64,000 nt of DNA, taken from assembly GCA_017428785.1 (NCBI GenBank), contig JAFRQD010000011.1:153306-217305 (forward strand), in the 5' to 3' direction. The translations under genes and the position numbers were made by a program. This stretch comes from Bacteroidaceae bacterium. GTDB lineage: Bacteria; Bacteroidota; Bacteroidia; Bacteroidales; Bacteroidaceae. Positions 50,924 through 59,108 of the stretch are shown here, piece after piece (the first letter of the stretch is position 1; each line of letters begins with the position of its first letter). Below the pieces are notes generated by a model. That model made no database searches. It was not told where the DNA came from and was given only the letters and a program-made list of their open reading frames with translations.

Positions 50924-50957
50924 CAAAGATACGACTTATTTTTAAATTTCCCGCAAA
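50924..50957 (-). promoter_or_regulatory. Promoter of the kinase/RapZ/nucleotidyltransferase fusion
   Basis: On the - strand TTTG (complement of 50954-50957), 22 nt, TATCTTTG (complement of 50924-50931); leader about 45 nt. The rest of the gap to 51167 has no gene or clear element. Confidence 0.68.
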
Positions 50958-51167
50958 GTGCGGAAAAAATTCTCCGAAGCAGGGGAAATGTTTCGCCTGT
51001 CGTATCCGATTCTTGATTCGAAGCCTGCGAATACCGGGGCGCAAACTACGAACATCCATACGCAACCTGCGTCTCTACATTTTCAGCTTGCGCATGAGGC
51101 ATGCGATATGGATAGGGGAAGAACCCGATATCCCGCAATCCGTTTGCCCGCACGAGCGGCTATGTAT

Positions 51168-52370
51168 TCACCTCTTGTTGTTCCATATTCCATTGATGCG
51201 GCGACGCACTACTATGCAGTTGGCGATGCTCACAACGATGAGGAGCGACAGGCCAAGCAGGATGGCTGGCAGTATGCTCCCCCCTTGCATCTTGGGAAAG
51301 ACGTTGGCAAGCATCTGCATGTATTGGGTGCGAAGGCATAGGAGGGCAACGACGGCAAGCATGAAGACGAGCAGATTGATGCCGACGGTCAGCATCTGAT
51401 AGGGCAAAGCCACTCGTGCCGGACTGTAGCCGATGAGCAGGAGCGTACGCATCTTGTCGCTGTTCTTCTCGACAAGCAGGTATATCGAGAGCATCAGGAT
51501 GTAGAAGCTCAGCAGGGAGATGAGCAGGCCTACCGTCATCACGATGCCCGAGACGAGGCGCAGGAAGAAAGTCATGCGACCGGCATCGAGCTTGTCGTCC
51601 TCCATTTCGTAGCCCTTCGCGTTGATATAGTTCACGATGGCATCATCGGCAGGATTGCCGACTTCCAGGATGATTCGCGACGGCTCGGCATCGGCATCAG
51701 GCGCATATCTTTCGTTGCTCCAACGGATGAAGCTCTCGGGGGCGAGTATCGTGTTGAGCCGCGTGCTGAAGCCTATCACCTTGCCCTTGATGAACTCGTT
51801 CCTGCCGTTGCCCCGCATGGAAATAACCATCTCCACCAGTCCGGCTACGCTCTCCGATATCTTGGGCAAGTTCTGGCTTTGTGCAAAGCCGAAGTTGTAG
51901 ATGGCAAGATAGGTGCGCGGCAGGATGATGGGCACCACCTCGTCGCCCTCGTCGAAGTGCCATTTCTGCAGGTCCGCATCGACAAAAGCGTCGGGCACGC
52001 TCTCGAAGAACATCTCGGTGCCGAGTTGCGCCACGCCATCGATGCCCATACTGCAGGAGACCTTGTACTGGCTGGCCGTGAAAGCCCCTACCCTCTTTGC
52101 AAAGGGCTGAGAGGCGAGCTCGTTCATCTCCTTTTCGGAGAAGGTGCTGACGGAGCCGAGGCCGATGGTGCCCAGCGCTGAGATGCGTTTGCTGAGGATG
52201 AGGAAGTCGGGACGAATGAAGCCGTCCTCTTCCGAGAAGACGGGCTTGACGTCGCGATAGAACTGCAGGGAGAGCAGCACGATGAGCATCCCCAAGAGGT
52301 TTGCGAAGAAGAAACCTGCAAGCTGCGGCAGGCTGATGTGCCTACGAAGGAGTTTCCAGACTAAATTCAT
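51168..52370 (-). CDS. FtsX-like ABC transporter permease
   Basis: 400 residues with one N-terminal membrane helix (QLAGFFFANLLGMLIVLLSL), a large extracytoplasmic domain (about 45-270), and three C-terminal helices (LVSGIVMTVGLLISLLSFYI, YQMLTVGINLLVFMLAVVAL, SILPAILLGLSLLIVVSIAN). This is the FtsX/MacB/LolE topology. The start overlaps the stop of the ATPase gene by 4 bp. Such permeases move lipoproteins or peptides, or work mechanically; the substrate cannot be told. Confidence 0.85.
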   Translation of the reverse strand: MNLVWKLLRRHISLPQLAGFFFANLLGMLIVLLSLQFYRDVKPVFSEEDGFIRPDFLILSKRISALGTIGLGSVSTFSEKEMNELASQPFAKRVGAFTASQYKVSCSMGIDGVAQLGTEMFFESVPDAFVDADLQKWHFDEGDEVVPIILPRTYLAIYNFGFAQSQNLPKISESVAGLVEMVISMRGNGRNEFIKGKVIGFSTRLNTILAPESFIRWSNERYAPDADAEPSRIILEVGNPADDAIVNYINAKGYEMEDDKLDAGRMTFFLRLVSGIVMTVGLLISLLSFYILMLSIYLLVEKNSDKMRTLLLIGYSPARVALPYQMLTVGINLLVFMLAVVALLCLRTQYMQMLANVFPKMQGGSILPAILLGLSLLIVVSIANCIVVRRRINGIWNNKR

Positions 52371-53011
52371 AGGCTATAGGTTTTGTCGTAGGGCAACGCC
52401 ATGTGCTTGCCGATACTGGTGATGATGATGCCGGCTTCCTGCTTTTGTGCCTCGGCAACCATGATGTCGGCCATCGCCTTCGAGTTCTCGTCGTCGAGAT
52501 GAGAGATGGGCTCGTCGGCAAGCAGGAAGTCGAAAGGCTGGACGAGGGCGCGAATCATGGCAACTCGTTGCTGCTGGCCAAAGCTCATGAGACGGACGGG
52601 AGCCTCTATCTTGTCTGCTATGCCCAGCGCTTCGAACCACAGCTCTATCTCTTTTCTCGTCTTATGAGCGGCAAGGCTGTTCTTTATCTCGACGTTCTCT
52701 ATTGCCGTGAGTTCGGGGAAGAGCCGCAGCTCCTGAAAAAGCATGCTGATGTGCTTTTGGCGCAACCCTGTCCAGTCCGCAGCCTTCAGCTTTCTGCTGT
52801 CCTTGCCGTCGAAAAGGATGCAGCCGTCGAAATCATGCCGATAGCCGATGATAAAGCTGCAAAGCGAACTCTTGCCCGTGCCGCTTTGGGCTTCTATAAG
52901 GTAGGTCTTGCCCTTCTCGAAGGAGACCTGTTGCCGCCAGATCTCGCTCTTGATGTCCGTCCTTTGCAGGAAGACATTCGGCAGGGCGTTGTTTAGAGAA
53001 ATAGTATCCAT
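52367..53011 (-). CDS. ABC transporter ATP-binding protein (MacB/LolD type)
   Basis: 214 residues. Walker A EAQSGTGKSS is at about residues 37-46, the Q-loop is in SMLFQELRLFPELTAIEN, and the Walker B is FLLADEPISHLDDEN. The signature reads MSFGQQQR in place of the usual LSGGQ; the Gly and Gln positions are kept. The D-loop follows and the H-loop histidine appears to be absent: TSIGKH instead of the common VTHD. It powers the FtsX-type permease, coupled by overlapping stop and start. The DUF4836 gene lies 9 bp upstream, so all three form an operon. Confidence 0.88.
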   Translation of the reverse strand: MDTISLNNALPNVFLQRTDIKSEIWRQQVSFEKGKTYLIEAQSGTGKSSLCSFIIGYRHDFDGCILFDGKDSRKLKAADWTGLRQKHISMLFQELRLFPELTAIENVEIKNSLAAHKTRKEIELWFEALGIADKIEAPVRLMSFGQQQRVAMIRALVQPFDFLLADEPISHLDDENSKAMADIMVAEAQKQEAGIIITSIGKHMALPYDKTYSL

Positions 53012-53020
53012 CGATGGCAG

Positions 53021-54382
53021 TCACTCTCCTGTTACGAGCGTCAAGAGGCTCGAGATGATGTCCTTGACGGGTTTCCTTGTTTCGATGCTCAGCTCCAGGC
53101 TATGCGGGGAGTCGGCGGTCAGGGAGACGCGGTCGAAGGCATCGGCCAGGTCGCGCACCTGAGGCATGGTCCTCAGCAGGATGGCAAGGCCGGGATAGGC
53201 GTCGATGACTTGACCGATATTGAGCGACGCGCAGAGGTATTTGCCCTTTGCTGCGCTTTGGAAAGCATCCTTGGGAGCTTGCGCGAACGCATTTTGAGCC
53301 ATCTTATCGTTCGAAGCCATATAGAGCATGTTGCCGCGCACGCCAAAGAACGCCCGAAGACCTTCATATTCAAACGCGAAATCGTTTGCGCCAACCTTTC
53401 TCACCATGCTCCAATCCCCTGCATTCTTCAGGAAATCCGTATTGGCAAGAGAGGCCGTAAGGATGAAATCGGGGCGCTGGAGGTCGAGCTTGGGCACAGC
53501 TATCGAGACGTCGCCATTGATGGCCTTCAGCATCATATCGACATCCACATTCATATTCAGGGCAAGGAGAATGCTCCTCAGCTGGGGCACTTCGCGAAGA
53601 AGGGGCAGAAGCCGCTCGCCATTCATGTTGAAGCAAACCCACAGAAAAGGCTTCTCGGGACCGATGCCGGCAAGGCTTCCCTTGATGGGAGCAAGCGGCA
53701 GGGAACTGAAATCCGTCGTCAGGTTTGCCGAAAGGCTGATATCCTTCTTCCCAATCTGCAGAGCGGCATTGAGGATAGCGTCGGAAACGCCTGCCGGAAG
53801 CTGCCTGGCATACTGCTCGGGAATGCCTCCGAGGGGCGTGCTCATGCGGAAGACGCCGTCTTGCTTGCTGGCTTTGTCCAAAGCCTCCACCTCTTTTCTA
53901 TCTTGCGACATGAGCTTCGCCATCTCATCCCGCAGCGCATCCGGAGCAGTCGAGCTCGAGGCATCGCACAGCAGCACCTTATCCCTGTCCATGCAACCGA
54001 TGCCACCGCTGCTCGCCAGCCATTGCAAACCGCCATGTTCCTCACTTTCAATGCCATACGAACTGATGGTCTTGAGCAGCTTATCGGCATCCTTGATGTT
54101 CAGCGTAATGCCCGTAACACCTTTTTCCGTCGAGAAAGCATAGACGGGTTTCGCAAGGTCGAGAGCCTCGATGAGGTCCTCAAAGTTCACGAAAAGCTTC
54201 ATCAACTTATCTTGCTTCAACCCAAGCCCCTGAATGAGCTCAGCAGGTTCGAGCACCGCCACCGCAGTAGCATCCTCGGGCAAGACGTCGCGAGCCTTGT
54301 CGCTGTCGCGATGGAAAAACCAGTAGGCAGCCGCAGCCCCAACTAGCAGCAAACAGGCGAGGGCAATAATGAGTTTCTTCAT
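53021..54382 (-). CDS. DUF4836-like envelope protein
   Basis: 453 residues. An N-terminal anchor or signal (MKKLIIALACLLLVGAAAAY) precedes DKARDVLPEDATAVAVLEPA, a pattern seen at the start of DUF4836 proteins of Bacteroidales, followed by repeated alpha/beta segments (VFRMSTPLGGIPEQYARQLP, GDVSIAVPKLDLQRPDFILT). It is exported and probably anchored in the inner membrane. Function is unknown. It is the first gene of the operon with the ABC ATPase and permease, which hints at a shared envelope task. The - strand box TAAATTTG (54414-54421) is a likely -7 element; the AT-rich stretch ending in AAGGTAT precedes its start codon. Confidence 0.68.
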   Translation of the reverse strand: MKKLIIALACLLLVGAAAAYWFFHRDSDKARDVLPEDATAVAVLEPAELIQGLGLKQDKLMKLFVNFEDLIEALDLAKPVYAFSTEKGVTGITLNIKDADKLLKTISSYGIESEEHGGLQWLASSGGIGCMDRDKVLLCDASSSTAPDALRDEMAKLMSQDRKEVEALDKASKQDGVFRMSTPLGGIPEQYARQLPAGVSDAILNAALQIGKKDISLSANLTTDFSSLPLAPIKGSLAGIGPEKPFLWVCFNMNGERLLPLLREVPQLRSILLALNMNVDVDMMLKAINGDVSIAVPKLDLQRPDFILTASLANTDFLKNAGDWSMVRKVGANDFAFEYEGLRAFFGVRGNMLYMASNDKMAQNAFAQAPKDAFQSAAKGKYLCASLNIGQVIDAYPGLAILLRTMPQVRDLADAFDRVSLTADSPHSLELSIETRKPVKDIISSLLTLVTGE

Positions 54383-54413
54383 ACCTTATTTATTATTATA
54401 GGTGATTTGCCTG

Positions 54414-54421
54414 CAAATTTA
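54414..54421 (-). promoter_or_regulatory. -7 box of the DUF4836/ABC operon
   Basis: TAAATTTG on the - strand, 31 nt before the start at 54382; no clear -33 TTTG. Confidence 0.5.
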
Positions 54422-54560
54422 CGAATAATTCGCGAGACTGCAATGCATTTACCGATAAAAGATGAAGACAGAGCAAGATTCAAGCCGGTATCGCCCAAGC
54501 CGGCAGCCTCCGCCGCCCAGCTTTTCACCCCATAAAAACCAACACGCCACGCCTTATTCG

Positions 54561-54626
54561 TTAATTCATCATGATGCAGCAATTGATTTATCATGATGCA
54601 GCAATTGATTATTCATGATGCAGCAA
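54561..54626. repeat. 22-bp-period array, three units (TGCATCATGA type, inverted right copy)
   Basis: Units start at 54561, 54583 and 54605 and end in ATCATGATGCAGCAA; they are the reverse complement of the units at 47119-47184. CGAAC follows the last unit, mirroring GTTCG before the left array. Confidence 0.92.
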
Positions 54627-54742
54627 CGAACACCCCCTGCGGCGTTGACCTTCATCGCCCCTTTGATTTGCTGTCGTTCCACTTGCGCCTGAGCACTTAA
54701 AGAGCGCAAGAAAGTACTTTCGCTCGGAAATATCCAAATAAA

Positions 54743-54774
54743 TTTGGCATTTCGCTCGCTTATTCGTACCTTTG
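54743..54774 (+). promoter_or_regulatory. uvrB distal promoter P1
   Basis: TTTG (54743-54746), 20 nt, TACCTTTG (54767-54774). A transcript would begin at or next to the ATG at 54779, which is in frame with uvrB and would add 25 residues. Confidence 0.75.
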
Positions 54775-54817
54775 ACCTATGCTCGAAAGTACTTTCGCTC
54801 GGAAATATCCAAATAAA

Positions 54818-54849
54818 TTTGGCATTTCGCTCGCTTATTCGTACCTTTG
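54818..54849 (+). promoter_or_regulatory. uvrB proximal promoter P2
   Basis: TTTG (54818-54821), 20 nt, TACCTTTG (54842-54849), 4 nt before the uvrB ATG at 54854; the mRNA would be leaderless or nearly so. Confidence 0.78.
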
Positions 54850-54853
54850 CAGA

Positions 54854-56854
54854 ATGAACTTCGATTTAATCTCCGACTATAAACCTACGGGCGACCAGCC
54901 CGAAGCCATCCAGCAACTGACCGACGGCGTCCGGCAGGGCGTGAAGGCGCAGACCTTGCTGGGCGTGACGGGCAGCGGCAAGACGTTCACCATCGCCAAC
55001 GTCATCAAGAACATCAACCGCCCTACCCTCATCCTGTCGCACAACAAAACGCTCGCCGCTCAGCTATATGGCGAGATGAAGCAGTTCTTCCCGCATAATG
55101 CTGTAGAGTACTATGTCAGCTACTACGACTACTATCAGCCGGAAGCCTACATGCCCTCCACAGATACCTATATCGAGAAGGACTTGGCCATCAACGATGA
55201 AATCGACAAGATGCGTCTGGCCGCCACCAGCGCTTTGCTTTCGGGCAGGCGCGATGTCATCGTGGTGAGCAGCGTATCGTGCATCTACGGAATGGGCAAT
55301 CCGTCCACCTTCTTCGAGTTCCTGCTTGAGTTGCATGCCGGACAGAAGATAGACCGCAACGAACTCCTTCGCAGGCTCGACGAGTTGCTGTATGTCCGCA
55401 ATGACATTTCCCTTTCCAGAGGAGAATATCGTGTGAAGGGAGACACCATAGATGTTGCCCTCGCATATAGCGACTTCCTGCTCCGCATCACGCTGTGGGG
55501 AGACGAGATAGAGAGCATAGAAGAAATTGATGCTGAGTTACTTGTACGCATTCAGCTCTACGACCAGTATAAGATATATCCTGCCAATCTTTTCATTACG
55601 GCCAAGGATGCTCAGGAGCGAGCCATTGTGGAGATTCAGGAAGACTTGCGTGCTCAGGTCGCATGGTTTGAGAGTCAAGGCAAGGAGCTTGAGGCAAAGC
55701 GCCTGTATGAGCGTGTCACCTACGACATCGAGATGATTCGCGAGCTGGGGCATTGCTCAGGAATTGAGAACTATAGCCGCTATTTCGATGGCCGCAAGCC
55801 AGGCACACGCCCCTATTGCCTGCTCGACTTCTTCCCCAAGGACTTCCTGATGGTCATAGACGAAAGCCATGTGTCTGTACCGCAGATACATGGCATGTAT
55901 GGCGGCGACCAATCCCGTAAGACAACGCTCGTGGAGTATGGCTTCCGCCTGCCTGCTGCAAAGGACAACCGGCCGCTCAAGTTCGAGGAGTTCCAAGAGC
56001 TGACAAACCAGGTGATTTATGTCAGCGCCACACCTGCCGACTATGAGATTGCAGAGAGCGAAGGCGTTGTGGTTGAACAAGTCATCCGTCCCACAGGCCT
56101 CCTCGACCCCAAGATTGACGTCCGTCCTACAGAAAACCAGGTGGACGACCTCATGGAAGAGATTCAGCAATGCATCGAGAGGAAAGAGAGGGTCCTTGTT
56201 GTGACCTTGACAAAAAGAATGGCCGAGGAACTGACGGAATACCTGTTGGGAACAGGCATTCAAGCCACTTATATTCATAGCGACGTGGACACATTGGAGC
56301 GTGTCCGCATCCTTTCTGAGCTTCGGGCAGGCGTTTATGATGTGCTTGTTGGCGTCAACCTATTGAGAGAAGGACTCGACTTGCCGGAGGTTTCGCTTGT
56401 CGCAATCCTCGATGCAGACAAGGAGGGGTTCCTGCGCAACGCAAGAAGCCTGACACAAACGATTGGACGAGCGGCCCGCCATGTGAACGGACGAGCCATC
56501 ATGTATGCCGACACGATTACAGACAGCATGCAGGCTACCATCAACGAGACAAGCCGTCGAAGAGAAAAGCAGCTAAAGTACAATGCTGAGCATGGGATTA
56601 CGCCTACACAAATTCGCAAAGCTCAGACGATGGGCAACCTCATGCAACATGGCGGACAGGCAGAACAGGCAGCATACGTAGAGCCTCATTATGAAGTACT
56701 TGCAGTTGCCGAAGCCGCAACGCTTACCACCGAACAGAAGCAGAAACGCATAGCAAGCCTTGAGAAGAAGATGAAGGAAGCAGCCAAGCGTCTCGAGTTC
56801 GTCGAAGCTGCCATCCTTCGCGACGAAATGCTCCGCCTGAAAGCTGAAATGTAA
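54854..56854 (+). CDS. uvrB: Excinuclease ABC subunit B
   Basis: 666 residues from MNFDLISDYKPTGDQPEAI, the standard UvrB N-terminus. Helicase motifs are present: Walker A LLGVTGSGKTFTIAN, the beta-hairpin region YYVSYYDYYQPEAYMPSTDT, DE-box MVIDESHVS, and YVSATPADYE; the C-terminal helicase domain has LREGLDLPEVSLVAILDADK and TIGRAARH, and the UvrC-binding UVR motif closes the protein (KRIASLEKKMKEAAKRLEFV). UvrB verifies damage after UvrA loading in nucleotide excision repair. The frame also opens at 54779 because the 75-bp promoter duplication is a multiple of three. No Shine-Dalgarno is seen at either start, in keeping with leaderless translation. Confidence 0.96.
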   Translation: MNFDLISDYKPTGDQPEAIQQLTDGVRQGVKAQTLLGVTGSGKTFTIANVIKNINRPTLILSHNKTLAAQLYGEMKQFFPHNAVEYYVSYYDYYQPEAYMPSTDTYIEKDLAINDEIDKMRLAATSALLSGRRDVIVVSSVSCIYGMGNPSTFFEFLLELHAGQKIDRNELLRRLDELLYVRNDISLSRGEYRVKGDTIDVALAYSDFLLRITLWGDEIESIEEIDAELLVRIQLYDQYKIYPANLFITAKDAQERAIVEIQEDLRAQVAWFESQGKELEAKRLYERVTYDIEMIRELGHCSGIENYSRYFDGRKPGTRPYCLLDFFPKDFLMVIDESHVSVPQIHGMYGGDQSRKTTLVEYGFRLPAAKDNRPLKFEEFQELTNQVIYVSATPADYEIAESEGVVVEQVIRPTGLLDPKIDVRPTENQVDDLMEEIQQCIERKERVLVVTLTKRMAEELTEYLLGTGIQATYIHSDVDTLERVRILSELRAGVYDVLVGVNLLREGLDLPEVSLVAILDADKEGFLRNARSLTQTIGRAARHVNGRAIMYADTITDSMQATINETSRRREKQLKYNAEHGITPTQIRKAQTMGNLMQHGGQAEQAAYVEPHYEVLAVAEAATLTTEQKQKRIASLEKKMKEAAKRLEFVEAAILRDEMLRLKAEM

Positions 56855-56943
56855 GAGCCGAGGAAGTTACTTCTATAGGGCATCGATAGCCGTTTATGAC
56901 TGAAGTCGCGAGAAGTGAAATGTACTCTGGCTTCCGACTCGTT

Positions 56944-57546
56944 TCATTCTCCGAAGATTTCGGCAAGCTTCGCTATCAGTTGCTGCCGCTCGTCATCAAC
57001 AAATCCATGCTCTTCGTAAGGGGAGAAGATGACCTGACCGTCGGGGTCGAGCAGGACAAACGTGGGGAAGTATTCTATGGCATACAAGTCAGATGCTGAG
57101 GTGTGACCTTCCCAGGAAGCAGTCGTTTCGCGCAGCATGGGCCAGGGGCACACGTGCTGACTGAGCGCATAACGCCAGGCATTGGGGTTCCTGTCTGCGG
57201 AGATGCCGATGATGAGCAGGCCCTGCTCGTGATACTTCTCATGGAATTCCTTCAGCATGGGGAAAGAGCGGATGCAGGAACCGCACCACGATGCCCAGAA
57301 GTCGAGCAGGACATACTGCCCCTTGCCTGCATATTCGGACAGGCGATGCACGGTGCTGTCGGGCAACTCAGCCTCGAAGTCGATGAACGGTTTACCTATG
57401 ACGGTCAGCTGCGGCTTTGGCTTAAAGTTGAGTTCGCGCCATTTTTGGTTTACCTTGTCCCATGCCAATATTGAAATAAACGCAAGCACAAGAATGAGCA
57501 GCGTGTAGAGAATAACCTTCACTATCTTCTTGATAATCCGTTTCAT
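56944..57546 (-). CDS. TlpA-like membrane-anchored thiol-disulfide protein
   Basis: 200 residues. An N-terminal membrane anchor (VILYTLLILVLAFISILAW) is followed by a thioredoxin fold with WCGSC (C88, C91) in LLDFWASWCGSCIRSFPML, and cis-Pro region IEYFPTFVLLDPDG. It ends KLAEIFGE, as does the 354-aa paralogue. It acts in the periplasm, probably as a reductant or in redox control. Last of five TlpA-like genes on this strand, 7 bp after the 505-aa gene. Confidence 0.87.
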   Translation of the reverse strand: MKRIIKKIVKVILYTLLILVLAFISILAWDKVNQKWRELNFKPKPQLTVIGKPFIDFEAELPDSTVHRLSEYAGKGQYVLLDFWASWCGSCIRSFPMLKEFHEKYHEQGLLIIGISADRNPNAWRYALSQHVCPWPMLRETTASWEGHTSASDLYAIEYFPTFVLLDPDGQVIFSPYEEHGFVDDERQQLIAKLAEIFGE

Positions 57547-57553
57547 CTTTTCT

Positions 57554-59071
57554 TCATTCTTTCAACAGTTCTTCCACTGTTGTGTTATCCCTTTGGTTGC
57601 CTTTTTTGTCAAAGAGCACGACGAAGGGAATGGATGTGAACTGGAACTTGGCTTGCAAGTAGCCCCATTCCGATTTAGTGATAAAGATATGCTCGCCCTT
57701 GATGTTGTTTGGCTCCAGGAAATGGCGGCACATCACTTCCGGGTCGTCGGTAATGTAGAGATACTTCACGGGCTTGTCTTTGTTAGCCTCCACCTCGTCG
57801 CGCATCTCGAGCATCTTTGCCCGGCAAGGACCACAATGCTCTTCCCAGAAGTCAACGTAGAGCACGTTGCCCTTGTACGGTTCGATGATGCGCTGGAAGA
57901 TGGAGTCACCTTTCGTCACAGGCCTCGCTTCACCTACAGGCAACTCGTTCTTCTTGACGTAATTGTGATATAAAAGCACAGCCTGACGCGTCAACTCGGG
58001 ATGAGTAATGTCGGACAATGTGTTTGCCACGACCTCGGCAGCTTGATTTGCAACCATCTCGACCTCATTATCCTTCGCCGTGTCCGAAGCCCTGCCAAAG
58101 AAGTCGAGCATCGTGGTGAGGAAGCGAAGCACGCTGACCTGCAGGCTGAAATCCGTAGTGCTAAGGTTCAGCTTGTCGTGCAAGCCGTTCAATATCACCT
58201 TACTGAAGTTCGTGGGGGACAAAGAAGTCATCAAGGGACTCATCAGGCATATTTCCACCCTATTGAAGAAAAACTCGTCAGCGGCAATCATCATCAGCGG
58301 ATTGTCGAGCATGTAACGTTCCCTGGGGACAAGGAAATCGACGTACGACTTCCAGACAGCTTCATCGTCAGGAACGTCAGCAAAGATGGCATCTAAGATT
58401 ATTTCCGTGTTCTCGGAAATGATGCGTGTGCGCAGGATGTCCGATGCCATAGGCGAACAGCCCTCCAGTTCGGGCAGACCGGCATTCATTTTGCGCACGA
58501 GGTCATCCATTTGAGCCACCTGAATGTCTTTCCATTTCAGGATTTCTTCCTCGTCTTCGATTTCATAATATCCAAAGTCCTTGTCGAAGTAGGCTTTCCT
58601 TATCTGTTCGTAGCGTTCGCTCACCTCGCCGCTGATGCCTGTGCCGCTAACGCTGACACCTTCGTCCTGCCATGAAGGTTTGGTGGTGTCAATCGTTAAC
58701 TCCAGCGTGTCGCCCGGACAGGCATATATATCAGTTAAAGGATAGACTCCCACGAACATGGGGTATGGCACTTGCAGATTGAGCGAGAAAGTGCCATCGG
58801 ACTTGAAGTCAATGAGAATGGTTTCCTCGTTTGCGACGAGATAATTGCGCAGAAGTACATAAACAGAACCGTTGAGTTCATCAATGTTCTTGGCGTCTTC
58901 GGCCACGACATGACCCTTTATCACGACCTCGCCGCCATGCAAGGGAAGCGTGCTCATATCCGCACTCGGATAGTTCAAGAGCTGAGGCACTTTTTGGTCC
59001 TTTACATTTTTCTTTGCTTGCCCCGCTAGACAGACGAGAGCAAGCAGGATGGCGATGACTGTCCTGTTCAT
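57554..59071 (-). CDS. TlpA-like protein with a long N-terminal domain, 505 aa
   Basis: Signal peptide MNRTVIAILLALVCLAGQA, a beta-rich region (about 25-150, DUF4369-like in shape: GGEVVIKGHVVAEDAKNID), an alpha-helical middle (about 150-380), and a C-terminal thioredoxin fold with CGPC (C413, C416) in VDFWEEHCGPCRAKML. Note EEHCGPC in place of the usual ASWCGPC. The cis-Pro region is FTSIPFVVLFDKKG. Periplasmic; partner unknown. Same operon and similar signal peptide as its neighbours, so likely a diverged duplicate. Confidence 0.83.
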   Translation of the reverse strand: MNRTVIAILLALVCLAGQAKKNVKDQKVPQLLNYPSADMSTLPLHGGEVVIKGHVVAEDAKNIDELNGSVYVLLRNYLVANEETILIDFKSDGTFSLNLQVPYPMFVGVYPLTDIYACPGDTLELTIDTTKPSWQDEGVSVSGTGISGEVSERYEQIRKAYFDKDFGYYEIEDEEEILKWKDIQVAQMDDLVRKMNAGLPELEGCSPMASDILRTRIISENTEIILDAIFADVPDDEAVWKSYVDFLVPRERYMLDNPLMMIAADEFFFNRVEICLMSPLMTSLSPTNFSKVILNGLHDKLNLSTTDFSLQVSVLRFLTTMLDFFGRASDTAKDNEVEMVANQAAEVVANTLSDITHPELTRQAVLLYHNYVKKNELPVGEARPVTKGDSIFQRIIEPYKGNVLYVDFWEEHCGPCRAKMLEMRDEVEANKDKPVKYLYITDDPEVMCRHFLEPNNIKGEHIFITKSEWGYLQAKFQFTSIPFVVLFDKKGNQRDNTTVEELLKE

Positions 59072-59108
59072 GACTTTATACCTTATATATTATTATATAG
59101 TGCCACTT

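Larger units (their letters stand above)
54710..54849. repeat. Tandem duplication of the uvrB promoter region
   Basis: 65 bp at 54710-54774 are repeated at 54785-54849 (offset 75 bp, no mismatch seen by eye). Each copy contains TTTG (54743 and 54818), a 20-nt spacer and TACCTTTG (54767 and 54842), and each is followed by 4 nt and then ATG (54779 and 54854). Confidence 0.93.
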
